Source of the DNA: Phycisphaerae bacterium
Lineage (GTDB): Bacteria; Planctomycetota; Phycisphaerae; JAJVII01
DNA: 14,797 bases
NCBI GenBank assembly: GCA_028706835.1
Contig: JAQTVL010000035.1
Location: 1 to 14,797, forward strand
Direction: 5' to 3'
The notes beneath the pieces are model-generated. The model had not been told where the DNA came from and made no database searches. It was given only the letters and a program-made list of their open reading frames with translations. Positions 6,896 through 13,867 of this stretch are shown here, piece after piece; position 1 is the first letter of the stretch; every line of letters begins with the position of its first letter. The translations under genes were made by a program, and so were the position numbers.

Positions 6896-7813
6896 ATGAA
6901 GCGAGACTTCATATCCGTGGCCGACTGCGATCGCCCGGCCTTGCAGCGGTATTTGACGGTGGCGGAGGAACTCAAGCTGGCCTATCTGGCGGGCCGGCCT
7001 GACCACTCGCTGTCGGGGCAGAGCGTTGCGATGATCTTCGAGAAGCCGTCGCTGCGAACGCGGCTGAGTTTCGAGGCCGGCGTGACGCAACTCGGCGGCC
7101 ACGCGATCTATCTGACCAAGGCGGACATTGGCCTCGGGCAGCGCGAGCCGGTGAAAGACGTTGCCCGCGTGCTGTCCGGCATGGTGCAGTGCATCGTCGC
7201 GCGGACGTTCAGCCACGAGGCTGTCACCGACCTGGCCCACTGGGCGTCCGTGCCCGTGATCAACGCCCTGACCGACTACTCGCACCCCTGCCAGGCGATG
7301 GCGGACCTGATGACGGTGCAGGAGATCTTCGGCCGGCTGGACGGCCTGACCATGGCGTTCATCGGCGACGGCAACAACGTGGCCCGGTCGCTGGCGGTGG
7401 CGTGCGGACGGTTCAGCATGCCGTTCCGCCTGGCGGCGCCCCCGGGGCACGAGCTGGACGCCGCGTTCATCGAGCGGTTCGCGCGGGATTGCCCCGGCGC
7501 GGATTTCGCCCAGACCGCCGACGCGGCGGAGGCTGTCCGCGACGCACACGTTATCTACACCGACACGTGGGTTTCGATGGGCCAGGAGGCCGAGAAGGCC
7601 CAGCGGCTGGCTACGTTCAAGGATTACCAGGTGAACGCGGGGCTGCTGAAGGCTGCCCCGGCTGACGCCGTCGTCATGCACTGCCTGCCGGCCTACCGCG
7701 GCAACGAGATCACCGACGACGTGATTGAGTCGAAGCAATCGGTGGTCTTCCGCCAGGCGGAGAACCGGCTGCACTTCCAGAAGGGGCTGCTCAAGGCGCT
7801 GCTGTGCGAGTGA
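6896..7813 (+). CDS. argF: Ornithine carbamoyltransferase
   Basis: ArgF joins carbamoyl phosphate and ornithine to form citrulline. The 305-residue product has the N-terminal carbamoyl-phosphate motif FEKPSLRTR (residues 48-56; SLRTR replaces the textbook STRTR, a known variant), HPCQ at 130-133, the ornithine loop D223-T-W-V-S-M-G229 and the HCLP motif at 262-265. The intact SMG loop and HCLP favour a true ornithine enzyme over the acetyl- or succinyl-ornithine carbamoyltransferases that occur in some bacteria. The ATG follows GAGAGG at 8 nt. It lies 16 nt after argD, and its stop overlaps the ribosome site of rph, so the two are probably translationally coupled. Confidence 0.94.
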   Translation: MKRDFISVADCDRPALQRYLTVAEELKLAYLAGRPDHSLSGQSVAMIFEKPSLRTRLSFEAGVTQLGGHAIYLTKADIGLGQREPVKDVARVLSGMVQCIVARTFSHEAVTDLAHWASVPVINALTDYSHPCQAMADLMTVQEIFGRLDGLTMAFIGDGNNVARSLAVACGRFSMPFRLAAPPGHELDAAFIERFARDCPGADFAQTADAAEAVRDAHVIYTDTWVSMGQEAEKAQRLATFKDYQVNAGLLKAAPADAVVMHCLPAYRGNEITDDVIESKQSVVFRQAENRLHFQKGLLKALLCE

Positions 7814-7821
7814 GGGCTGCC

Positions 7822-8529
7822 ATGCGACGAGCCGACGGTCGACGGGCGAACGAACTGCGCCCGCTGAAGATCACCCGCCGCTTTACCGACACGCCGCCGG
7901 GCTCGGTGCTCATCGAGGCCGGCCGGACGCGCGTGCTCTGCACCGTGATGGTCGAAGAGGACGTGCCGCGATTCCTCAAGGACGCCGGCCTGGGCTGGGT
8001 CAGCGCCGAATACGGCATGCTGCCCGGTTCGACCAGCGAACGCCACAAACGCGGCGAGGACGGCCGGGCGATCGAGATTCGCAGGCTGATCGGCAGAAGC
8101 CTCCGGGCCGTCGTGGACCGCAGCCAACTCGGCGTGCGGACGCTGTGGGTGGATTGCGATGTGCTCCAGGCCGACGGCGGTACGCGGACCGCGGCCATTA
8201 CCGGCTCCTATGTTGCGCTGGCGGACGCAGTCGCCTCATTGATGAAGCGAGGCAAGCTGGAGCGGAACCCGCTGACCGCGCAGGTGGCGGCGGTTTCCGT
8301 CGGCGTGATCGACGGGGCGCCGGTGCTCGACCTGGACTACAGCGAAGACAGCCGGGCGGGCGTGGACATGAACCTGGTGATGACGTCGTCCGGCGAGTTC
8401 GTGGAAGTCCAGGGCAGCGCGGAGGCCCAAACGTTTTCTGGTCAGCAATTGGGCCGCATGCTAGAATTGGGCCAATTGGGCATCCGGCGGCTGCTGGCGG
8501 CCCAGCGAGCGGCGCTGAGAACGAAATAG
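7822..8529 (+). CDS. rph: Ribonuclease PH
   Basis: RNase PH is a phosphate-dependent 3'-to-5' exoribonuclease that trims tRNA 3' ends and forms a hexameric ring in the cytoplasm. The 235-residue product follows the family from end to end: RxDGR-x-x-x-x-LRP at the start, VPRFLKDAGLGWVSAEYGML, EIRRLIGRSLRAV, DCDVLQADGGTRTA with the phosphate-binding GGTRT at 119-123, AAVSVG and EVQGSAE. The ATG at 7822 has GAGGG five bases upstream, and that GAGGG overlaps the argF stop; an in-frame GTG at 7804 would extend into argF and is less likely. The 8-nt gap makes it the fourth gene of the arg operon. In many bacteria rph sits next to rdgB; here a lipoprotein gene and a repeat-filled gap separate them. 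Confidence 0.95.
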   Translation: MRRADGRRANELRPLKITRRFTDTPPGSVLIEAGRTRVLCTVMVEEDVPRFLKDAGLGWVSAEYGMLPGSTSERHKRGEDGRAIEIRRLIGRSLRAVVDRSQLGVRTLWVDCDVLQADGGTRTAAITGSYVALADAVASLMKRGKLERNPLTAQVAAVSVGVIDGAPVLDLDYSEDSRAGVDMNLVMTSSGEFVEVQGSAEAQTFSGQQLGRMLELGQLGIRRLLAAQRAALRTK

Positions 8530-8543
8530 GAAAGTCCCTCCCG

Positions 8544-9488
8544 ATGTCCGCGAGAAAGCCGATGACCACCGCAAATCGATGGCTGCTGGCGGCTGTGTTG
8601 GCATTGAGCACGGCGCCTCTGCCCGGCTGCACGGGCTGGGACCTGACCGGGAAGGGTGGCCAGGACAAACCGGGGGACGATTCCGCCGCCAAGCCTGACC
8701 CGACCGGGCAGTGGGTGGTCATCCTCGATGCGTTCGTCGGGCCTGCCCGACAGCAGCGGGCGGACAACCTCAAGAACAAGCTGGTTGCCCGCAAGTGGTC
8801 GGGCATCGGCATCCTGCACGATTCCGAGTCGCACAAAAGCTTCGTCTATTACGGGCCGTTCAAGTATGGCCCGCAGCTCGACAAGGCGCTCAAGGACGTC
8901 CGGGCCTACCGCGAAGTGGGCGGCGCCCGCATCTTCCCGCTGGCCTACCAGATGGAACTGCCGCCGCCGAATCCGCCGGCGCCGCCGGAGCACAACCTGT
9001 TCGCCGCGCCGCGGAACGCGTTCTGGTCGCTTCAGATCGCCCACTTCGTCGACTCCGGGCCGTCCAACCCCGCGACCAAGATGATGGTCCTCCCCGCCAG
9101 TTTCAACCGCAAGAAGGCGGCCGTCGAGGCCTGTGCCGACCTGCGGAAGCAGGGCTACGAGGCCTACTACTACCACGGCCAGAAGATGAGCCTGGTGACG
9201 ATCGGGGCGTTCCCAGCCGACGCGTTCAGGTTCATCGACGATCCGCGGAAGCCGCGATACGAGAAGTACGAGCCCGAGACCGACACCTACACCGATCCGC
9301 GGGTGGCCGCAATCCGCGACAAGAAGATACTGTCGGCCGACGGCAAGGAGGACCAGCCGTTCCGCTACAACCTGGAGAACGGGCTGAAGGTCATCAGGGT
9401 GGATCGGCTGCTGGACGGGCGGGTCGTGCGGCGTCCGTGGCCGAGTTTCCTGGTCGAGATCCCGCGTGCGGGGCAGGACGTGGAGTGA
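8544..9488 (+). CDS. Predicted lipoprotein with two SPOR-like domains
   Basis: The 314-residue product begins with a basic start, a hydrophobic stretch and a lipobox-like LPGC, giving lipidation at C29. A short polar linker leads to a first SPOR-like unit (about 57-130: WVVILDAF...LKNKLVARKWSGIGIL...SFVYYGPF). A proline-rich spacer (about 140-150) precedes a second unit (about 161-236: SLQIAHFV...AAVEACADLRKQGYEAYYY...SLVTIGAF). SPOR domains bind glycan strands of peptidoglycan lacking stem peptides and often act in cell division or wall remodelling; the role here is inferred from this fold pattern alone. The remaining 80 residues are unassigned. The start at 8544 has AGGAAAG upstream; an in-frame ATG at 8562 is possible but keeps a shorter N-terminus. 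The gene follows rph by 14 nt. Confidence 0.7.
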   Translation: MSARKPMTTANRWLLAAVLALSTAPLPGCTGWDLTGKGGQDKPGDDSAAKPDPTGQWVVILDAFVGPARQQRADNLKNKLVARKWSGIGILHDSESHKSFVYYGPFKYGPQLDKALKDVRAYREVGGARIFPLAYQMELPPPNPPAPPEHNLFAAPRNAFWSLQIAHFVDSGPSNPATKMMVLPASFNRKKAAVEACADLRKQGYEAYYYHGQKMSLVTIGAFPADAFRFIDDPRKPRYEKYEPETDTYTDPRVAAIRDKKILSADGKEDQPFRYNLENGLKVIRVDRLLDGRVVRRPWPSFLVEIPRAGQDVE

Positions 9489-9493
9489 GGAAG

Positions 9494-9521
9494 TTCGGAA
9501 TTAGGAATGCGGAATTCGGAA
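9494..9521 (+). repeat. 7-bp tandem repeat NNNGGAA, four units
   Basis: Four consecutive heptamers share GGAA in the last four positions: TTCGGAA, TTAGGAA, TGCGGAA, TTCGGAA. The array begins 5 nt after the stop codon of the SPOR-like lipoprotein gene. Confidence 0.6.
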
Positions 9522-9550
9522 TCAACCGAGAGATGCGTACATAGCGGGCC

Positions 9551-9653
9551 TCTTCGCCGTTTGTGGAGTGCGGGAGCGCAGCTCCCGCTTTGGGCCGAGG
9601 CCACGACGTTGGACCTATCAAAGCGGTAGCTTCGCTACCGCACTCCACAAAAG
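9551..9653. repeat. Paired inverted hairpin element (BIME/REP-like), copy 2
   Basis: Two 32-nt arms, 9560-9591 and 9620-9651, are inverted copies differing at only three positions. Each arm is itself a hairpin: GCGGGAGC-GCA-GCTCCCGC on the left and GCGGTAGC-TTC-GCTACCGC on the right. Two of the three differences are a compensating pair that swaps a G-C for a T-A pair in the stem; the third lies in the loop. Outside each stem lies TTTGTGGAGT or its complement. The flank 9551-9573 also matches copy 1 at 120-142 exactly in reverse. The layout resembles paired REP sequences; no REP-associated transposase is in the window. Confidence 0.75.
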
Positions 9654-9666
9654 GAAATTCGTATGT

Positions 9667-9687
9667 CTTCTGACTTCTGACTTCTCT
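9667..9687 (+). repeat. 7-bp tandem repeat CTTCTGA before rdgB
   Basis: CTTCTGA occurs twice in tandem followed by a decayed third unit CTTCTCT. It is followed by TCTCTTTCTTC (9683-9693), the reverse complement of the purine run at 5673-5683 in the argB-argD gap. Confidence 0.6.
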
Positions 9688-9703
9688 TTCTTCCGGCCTT
9701 TCT

Positions 9704-10327
9704 ATGCGAACCATCCTGCTTGCGACATCCAATCCGGGAAAGCTTCGGGAAATCCAATCGGCCATGGGCGATCTGCCTGTGCGGTGGATCACTCTGAAGG
9801 GCCTGTCAGCCGCCATCCCGCAGGCTGAGGAGACCGGCGACACGTTCGCGGCCAACGCGATCGAGAAGGCCGTCTACTACAGCCGGGCAGCCGGCTTGCG
9901 GACGCTGGCGGACGATTCGGGGCTCCAGGTCGATGCGCTTGGCGGGGCGCCCGGCGTGCGGTCGGCCCGATACGCCGGACTCGACTCCGACGTCGTCGGG
10001 CGCGAGCAGGCCGACGCCGCGAACAACGCCCGCCTGCTGGCTGAACTGGCGAACGTGCCGGACGAGAAGCGAACCGCGCGGTTCCGGTGCGCACTGGCGC
10101 TGGTGGACGGCGAGCGCGTACTGGTTGAAACCAGCGGCGTGGTCGAAGGCCGAATGCTTCGCGCCCCGCGCGGCACGAACGGGTTCGGCTACGACCCGCT
10201 GTTCTTCATTCCAGCCATGGGTTGCACCACCGCGGAACTGACGCAGGAACAGAAGAACCAAATCTCGCACCGAGGCCAGGCCGTCCGGGCGCTGCACCCG
10301 CTGCTGGCGAAACTGCTGGGGGCGTAG
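9704..10327 (+). CDS. rdgB: XTP/dITP diphosphatase (RdgB/HAM1 family)
   Basis: This housecleaning enzyme hydrolyses dITP, XTP and ITP to monophosphates and pyrophosphate, keeping deaminated purines out of nucleic acids. The 207-residue length is normal for the family. Motifs seen: ATSNPGK with S9-N10-P11-G12-K13, ADDSGLQVDALGGAPGV with D70-D71, a glutamate-rich EETGDTFAANAIEKA, FGYDPLF at 161-167 and SHRG at 188-191. The ATG at 9704 lies in a pyrimidine-rich stretch with no visible Shine-Dalgarno sequence, unusual beside neighbours that have one; translation may rely on another mechanism. The 215-bp gap upstream holds repeats, so transcription may or may not continue from the arg-rph operon. 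The nuclease gene follows after 27 nt. Confidence 0.95.
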   Translation: MRTILLATSNPGKLREIQSAMGDLPVRWITLKGLSAAIPQAEETGDTFAANAIEKAVYYSRAAGLRTLADDSGLQVDALGGAPGVRSARYAGLDSDVVGREQADAANNARLLAELANVPDEKRTARFRCALALVDGERVLVETSGVVEGRMLRAPRGTNGFGYDPLFFIPAMGCTTAELTQEQKNQISHRGQAVRALHPLLAKLLGA

Positions 10328-10354
10328 CGGTCAGCCAATTGGGGAGGTCATGAT

Positions 10355-11440
10355 ATGAGCAAGCCGCGTCGTGAGTCGAAACCGCAGAAACGGGCTACTA
10401 TTGTGCGACGGGTAGCGGGGTTGTCGCCGTCGCTGCTTGGCGACATTCGTTCGCTGATCGAGGCGACCAGGGGGCGGGTAGCCCAAACGGTCAATTCGGA
10501 ACTCGTGCTGCTTTACTGGCAGATCGGCACGCGTATCCGTCAGGACATCCTGCACGAGAAGCGGGCGGAATACGGGGAGCAGATTTTGCACGCACTGAGT
10601 GCAAAATTGGTGGCTGAGTACGGACCGGGCTTCTCGGAAAAAGTCCTGCGTCACATAACGCACTTCGCCGAGGTCTACCCCGACGAGCGAAGTGTCTCCG
10701 CACTGCGGAGACAATTGAGTTGGACCCACCTGCGGGAGATCATCTACCTGCCTGACCCGCTCCAGCGCGACTTCTACGCCGAGATGTGCCGCGTTGAACG
10801 ATGGAGCACCCGCACGTTACACGCGAAGATTCAGGGGTTGCTGTACGAGCGCACCGCCATCAGCCGGAAGCCCGCCCAGCTTGCCCGGCAGGAATTGGCT
10901 GCGCTGCGCGATGAGGACCGCATGACGCCCGATCTGGTCTTCCGCGATCCGTACGTGCTGGACTTCCTGGGCCTGGCTGACACCTACAGCGAGAAGGACC
11001 TCGAAGCCGGCATTCTGCGGGAACTGGAACGGTTCCTGCTGGAACTGGGCGCCGGTTTCTCGTTCGTCGCCCGGCAGAAGCGTATCGCCGTGGACGGGGA
11101 AGACTACTACCTCGACCTACTGTTCTATCATCGCCGGCTGCGCCGGCTGGTCGCCATCGACCTGAAGCTTGGCCGGTTCCAGGCGGCGGACAAGGGTCAG
11201 ATGGAACTCTATCTGCGCTGGTTGGACGAGCACGACCGCCAGCCGGGCGAGGAAGCCCCCATCGGCCTGATCCTTTGCACCGGCAAATCAGCCGAGCACG
11301 TCAAACTGCTGAGGTTGGAGCAGAGCCATATCCGCGTGGCTGAGTATCTGACCGAACTGCCGCCGCGTGAGGTGCTGGAGCGGAAGTTGATTCAGGCGAT
11401 TCAAGTCACTCGGCAGCGGCTGCGCGGAGGAAACGACTGA
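10355..11440 (+). CDS. DUF1016/YhcG-family PD-(D/E)XK nuclease
   Basis: The 361-residue product has an N-terminal helical DUF1016_N-type region (about 27-165) with the family hallmarks LLYWQIGTRI, AKLVAEYGPGFSEKVLR and RRQLSWTHLREI. A C-terminal PD-(D/E)XK nuclease domain (about 190-335) follows, with D254 in YYLDLLFYHRRL and D269-L-K271 in VAIDLKLG; these fit the catalytic D...(D/E)-x-K pattern. YhcG-like proteins are widespread, patchily distributed putative nucleases linked by prior work to mobile-element or defence contexts; the target of this one is unknown. GGGGAGG seven bases before the ATG is the strongest ribosome site around. The gene is 27 nt after rdgB, and its stop codon directly abuts the tgpA stop. 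Codons such as TTA and ATA appear here; with its patchy family distribution this hints at acquisition, but weakly. Confidence 0.88.
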   Translation: MSKPRRESKPQKRATIVRRVAGLSPSLLGDIRSLIEATRGRVAQTVNSELVLLYWQIGTRIRQDILHEKRAEYGEQILHALSAKLVAEYGPGFSEKVLRHITHFAEVYPDERSVSALRRQLSWTHLREIIYLPDPLQRDFYAEMCRVERWSTRTLHAKIQGLLYERTAISRKPAQLARQELAALRDEDRMTPDLVFRDPYVLDFLGLADTYSEKDLEAGILRELERFLLELGAGFSFVARQKRIAVDGEDYYLDLLFYHRRLRRLVAIDLKLGRFQAADKGQMELYLRWLDEHDRQPGEEAPIGLILCTGKSAEHVKLLRLEQSHIRVAEYLTELPPREVLERKLIQAIQVTRQRLRGGND

Positions 11441-13564
11441 CTACGCCCTCGCTTTCCGTGGGAACAGCACTTGGCTCAGTGACGCCAGCGTCTCGCGCAC
11501 GCCAGCTTCCTCGGCCGGCGGCAGGGCGTGCTCGCCGTAGCGGACGTCGTAATACAGATCGCCCAGGCCATCCAGTCCGGGCATCTGGGGCCAGCGACTG
11601 GCCAACGCGGCGGCCAGTTCGCGCGGGGTCATGGCGATAGCGGGCTCGATCTTCGCCCGGCCCAGCAGCACCAGCAGGTCGGCCCAGAAGCCCAGGCCCC
11701 GGTCGCGCAGTAGGCGATCGCGGTGCAACGATTTCCATCGCCCAGTTGCCATGCGGCGAAGCAGCACGGCCGCGGTCACGATTCCCACGAGCCCGGCGAT
11801 CCACCAGCACCAGCGATTGAGCCAGGCGGCGAACGTGCCGTATGCACTGGTGGTCTTCGTCCACGTGTTGCTCAGCACCGCCTCGCGGTCGCCCTTGGAG
11901 TAGTTCAGCACTCGCTGCTGGAACCGGTAGTTCAGGTAGTCGGTCATGTTCTTGAACCAGCCGGTTACGCCCGTCTCCGTCGCCAGTTGGTGGTCGTCCG
12001 AGCCGGGCGTCGGGTCGTACGTGACCCAGCCGTGGCGGTCTTTCAGGTAGACCTCGACCCAGGCGTGGGCGTGCTTCTGGCGAACCATGTAGTAGTTGCC
12101 CTGCGGGTTGAACTCGCAGGCCTTGAAGCCGGTGATCAGCCGGGCGGGGATGCCCGACTGCTGGCAAAGCACAGCCATCGCGGATGCGAAATACTGGCAG
12201 TGCCCAGCGGGTTTGTCGAACAGGAACGCCTCCAGCGGGTCGTCGCTGCCGCTGGGCTCGATGGTCAGCGTGTAGCTGAAGTCGCGGCGAAGGCGGTCCT
12301 GGATTGCGTCGGCCTTGGCCTGGTCGGTGGCCTGGCCCTGGGTCCAGTCCTGGGCGAGCCGCGTGATCCGTTCGGGAACGCGGTTGTGCCTGGAGGGGAT
12401 GGGCGGCTCGTCGCGAATCTGCCTCGCGTCGCGCGGCACCCACACCGAATAGTTCAGCGTGGCCGGCGTGTTCGACAGCGAGACCAGCGCGTGGCTGGTC
12501 GTGTTGTAGTGGAGCGCCAGCGGCGTCTCGGACCGGATGCCCAGTGCGGGGTAGGGCGCGAACAGGCATTGCGTGCGAAGCGACCGCATCTCGATGCGGA
12601 TCTCGCGTTCGTCGGTGATGTTGCTCTTCGGCCAGTATCGCAGCGAGGCGAACGGCGTGCTCTCGGTCAGGTTGTGCGGCTCCTTGATGCCGCTACGGTC
12701 TCGCCAGGAGCCCCTGGCGCCGTATTCCCACAGAACCGAGCCGCGGAGCAGCAGCAGCTCGCTGGGCGTGACGAGCGTGCCGCCCTCGTAGATGGCGACG
12801 CGCATGACCAGTTCGTCGCTCTGCTCGACAGTGCCGGCCCGGCCGAGGTGCGGCGTGTCGTCGAATCCGGTGATCTGCCGCGGGGCGATCAGCCCGGTGC
12901 GGGCGATCCAGCCTTCGCCGAACCGCGGGAAGGAGATGAACAGGGTGACCCCGATGGCCAGCACGACCGCCCCTGCGGAAATGCTGAACCGCCAGAATCG
13001 CCACGGGCCAATGCCGTTGAGCGAGTCGGCAGCCTCAGCCAGCGCAGCGGCCGCCGGGAGCATCGTCCGCCGGCCTCCGCGCCCGGTGCGCTCGAACAGT
13101 TCCATCTCGCGCTTGAAGTGGTAGAGCAGCAGTGTATAGGAACTGAGGGCGAGGTAGCCCAGGAACAGCACGGCGAACACCATCGACGTGCTCAGGATGG
13201 CGGCGACGATCATCTCGATCATCGACAGGATGATGAGCTGGCCGTAGTCCCGCGCCCGCTTGTTCTCGAAGAACTTGCACACCTGCACGAAGATCATGAA
13301 GTGGGCCAGGGCGTTGATCGGGTGCTGCCGGCTGCCCAGTTCGAACAGGAAGAACGCCAGCGCGGTGAGCACGGCCAGCGAGATCAGCCAGCGCGGGACC
13401 GCGGAGACGCTGCTGCGCCCATGGGCGATGGGCCAACTGATCATCGCCGCGACGCAGGCCAGGGCGAAGTAGACGATGGTGCCCTCCGCGAGCACCATGT
13501 TCAGGACGGCCAGAAGAACCATCCCGTAAACGGCGAGAGCGAGTTTTCGGTCGTAGCGGTTCAT
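11441..13564 (-). CDS. TgpA-type membrane transglutaminase (DUF3488/transglutaminase-like/DUF4129)
   Basis: The 707-residue product has several hydrophobic segments in its first 220 residues, then an extracytoplasmic region with the transglutaminase core, then one more membrane segment (about 585-605, WCWWIAGLVGIVTAAVLL) and a C-terminal cytoplasmic domain with YYDVRYG like DUF4129. The catalytic triad is visible: C456 in GHCQYFASAMAVL, H500 in HAWVEVYL and D517 in TYDPTPG. The family includes Pseudomonas TgpA; its natural substrates are unclear. I start at the ATG at 13564. The frame stays open 30 codons upstream, but that stretch is simply the palindromic repeat read as protein, and no clear ribosome site precedes either start. 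DUF58 lies upstream on the same strand, as is usual for this family, which commonly sits in a MoxR-DUF58-TgpA cluster. Confidence 0.88.
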   Translation of the reverse strand: MNRYDRKLALAVYGMVLLAVLNMVLAEGTIVYFALACVAAMISWPIAHGRSSVSAVPRWLISLAVLTALAFFLFELGSRQHPINALAHFMIFVQVCKFFENKRARDYGQLIILSMIEMIVAAILSTSMVFAVLFLGYLALSSYTLLLYHFKREMELFERTGRGGRRTMLPAAAALAEAADSLNGIGPWRFWRFSISAGAVVLAIGVTLFISFPRFGEGWIARTGLIAPRQITGFDDTPHLGRAGTVEQSDELVMRVAIYEGGTLVTPSELLLLRGSVLWEYGARGSWRDRSGIKEPHNLTESTPFASLRYWPKSNITDEREIRIEMRSLRTQCLFAPYPALGIRSETPLALHYNTTSHALVSLSNTPATLNYSVWVPRDARQIRDEPPIPSRHNRVPERITRLAQDWTQGQATDQAKADAIQDRLRRDFSYTLTIEPSGSDDPLEAFLFDKPAGHCQYFASAMAVLCQQSGIPARLITGFKACEFNPQGNYYMVRQKHAHAWVEVYLKDRHGWVTYDPTPGSDDHQLATETGVTGWFKNMTDYLNYRFQQRVLNYSKGDREAVLSNTWTKTTSAYGTFAAWLNRWCWWIAGLVGIVTAAVLLRRMATGRWKSLHRDRLLRDRGLGFWADLLVLLGRAKIEPAIAMTPRELAAALASRWPQMPGLDGLGDLYYDVRYGEHALPPAEEAGVRETLASLSQVLFPRKARA

Positions 13565-13583
13565 CGGGGCCCCGAGGCGTTGC

Positions 13584-13659
13584 GGCACGGGCATCCTGCC
13601 CGTGGGCTCTCCGGTCGCCCGCGGCGGCCGGAAGGACATGGGCGGGATGCCCATGCCAC
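13584..13659. repeat. Second family of paired inverted hairpins, upstream of tgpA
   Basis: Two hairpins lie in inverted orientation: CACGGGCA-TCC-TGCCCGTG (13586-13604) and CATGGGC-GGGAT-GCCCATG (13637-13655). Read on opposite strands, both give GGCA-C/T-GGGCATCC-T/C-GCCC-G/A-TG. The C-G versus T-A difference falls on paired stem positions, so it is compensatory. The spacer between them is GC-rich. The element lies directly before the tgpA start codon, and the tgpA frame is open through it. Confidence 0.6.
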
Positions 13660-13727
13660 TATCGCCATTCTACCGGCAAGTCGGGGAAGTGTGGCAGGAG
13701 GTTGCGAGCTTTCTCCTGGTCGCAATT

Positions 13728-13823
13728 CTGGAATCCACTTTCACTCCACCGATGGATTCCAGTTCTGGCAGTCCATCTATCTGTATCTCCACGGTTTACG
13801 TGCGAAGGATAAACTGGAATCCA
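13728..13823. repeat. Three copies of CTGGAATCCA between DUF58 and tgpA
   Basis: CTGGAATCCA is at 13728-13737 and 13814-13823, with its exact reverse complement at 13753-13762. The first and second form a perfect 10-bp stem with a 15-nt loop. The 303-bp DUF58-tgpA gap contains no gene. The repeats could be protein-binding sites or, as RNA, a processing or attenuation stem between the two genes. The stretch is noticeably less GC-rich than its surroundings. Confidence 0.5.
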
Positions 13824-13867
13824 AAACACGTCAGAGGGGGGCGAGGCCAGTTGTTCTCACGGGCACG

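Noticed and set aside
5665..6975. 436-codon minus-strand open frame opposite argD
   Set aside because: The argD product is complete and has all PLP motifs; the opposite frame is Arg/His-rich shadow sequence.
6896..7813. N-acetyl- or N-succinyl-ornithine carbamoyltransferase instead of ArgF
   Set aside because: The SLRTR variant raised the question, but the intact DTWVSMG loop and HCLP motif are those of ornithine carbamoyltransferases, where SLRTR also occurs.
7725..8543. Long N-terminal extension of the SPOR-like lipoprotein frame back over rph
   Set aside because: The extension would overlap argF and rph in another frame and would bury the signal sequence and lipobox, which make sense only with a start at 8544 (or 8562).
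13565..13654. 30-residue N-terminal extension of TgpA
   Set aside because: The extension is the palindromic repeat translated, and the hydrophobic N-terminus typical of the family begins right after the ATG at 13564.
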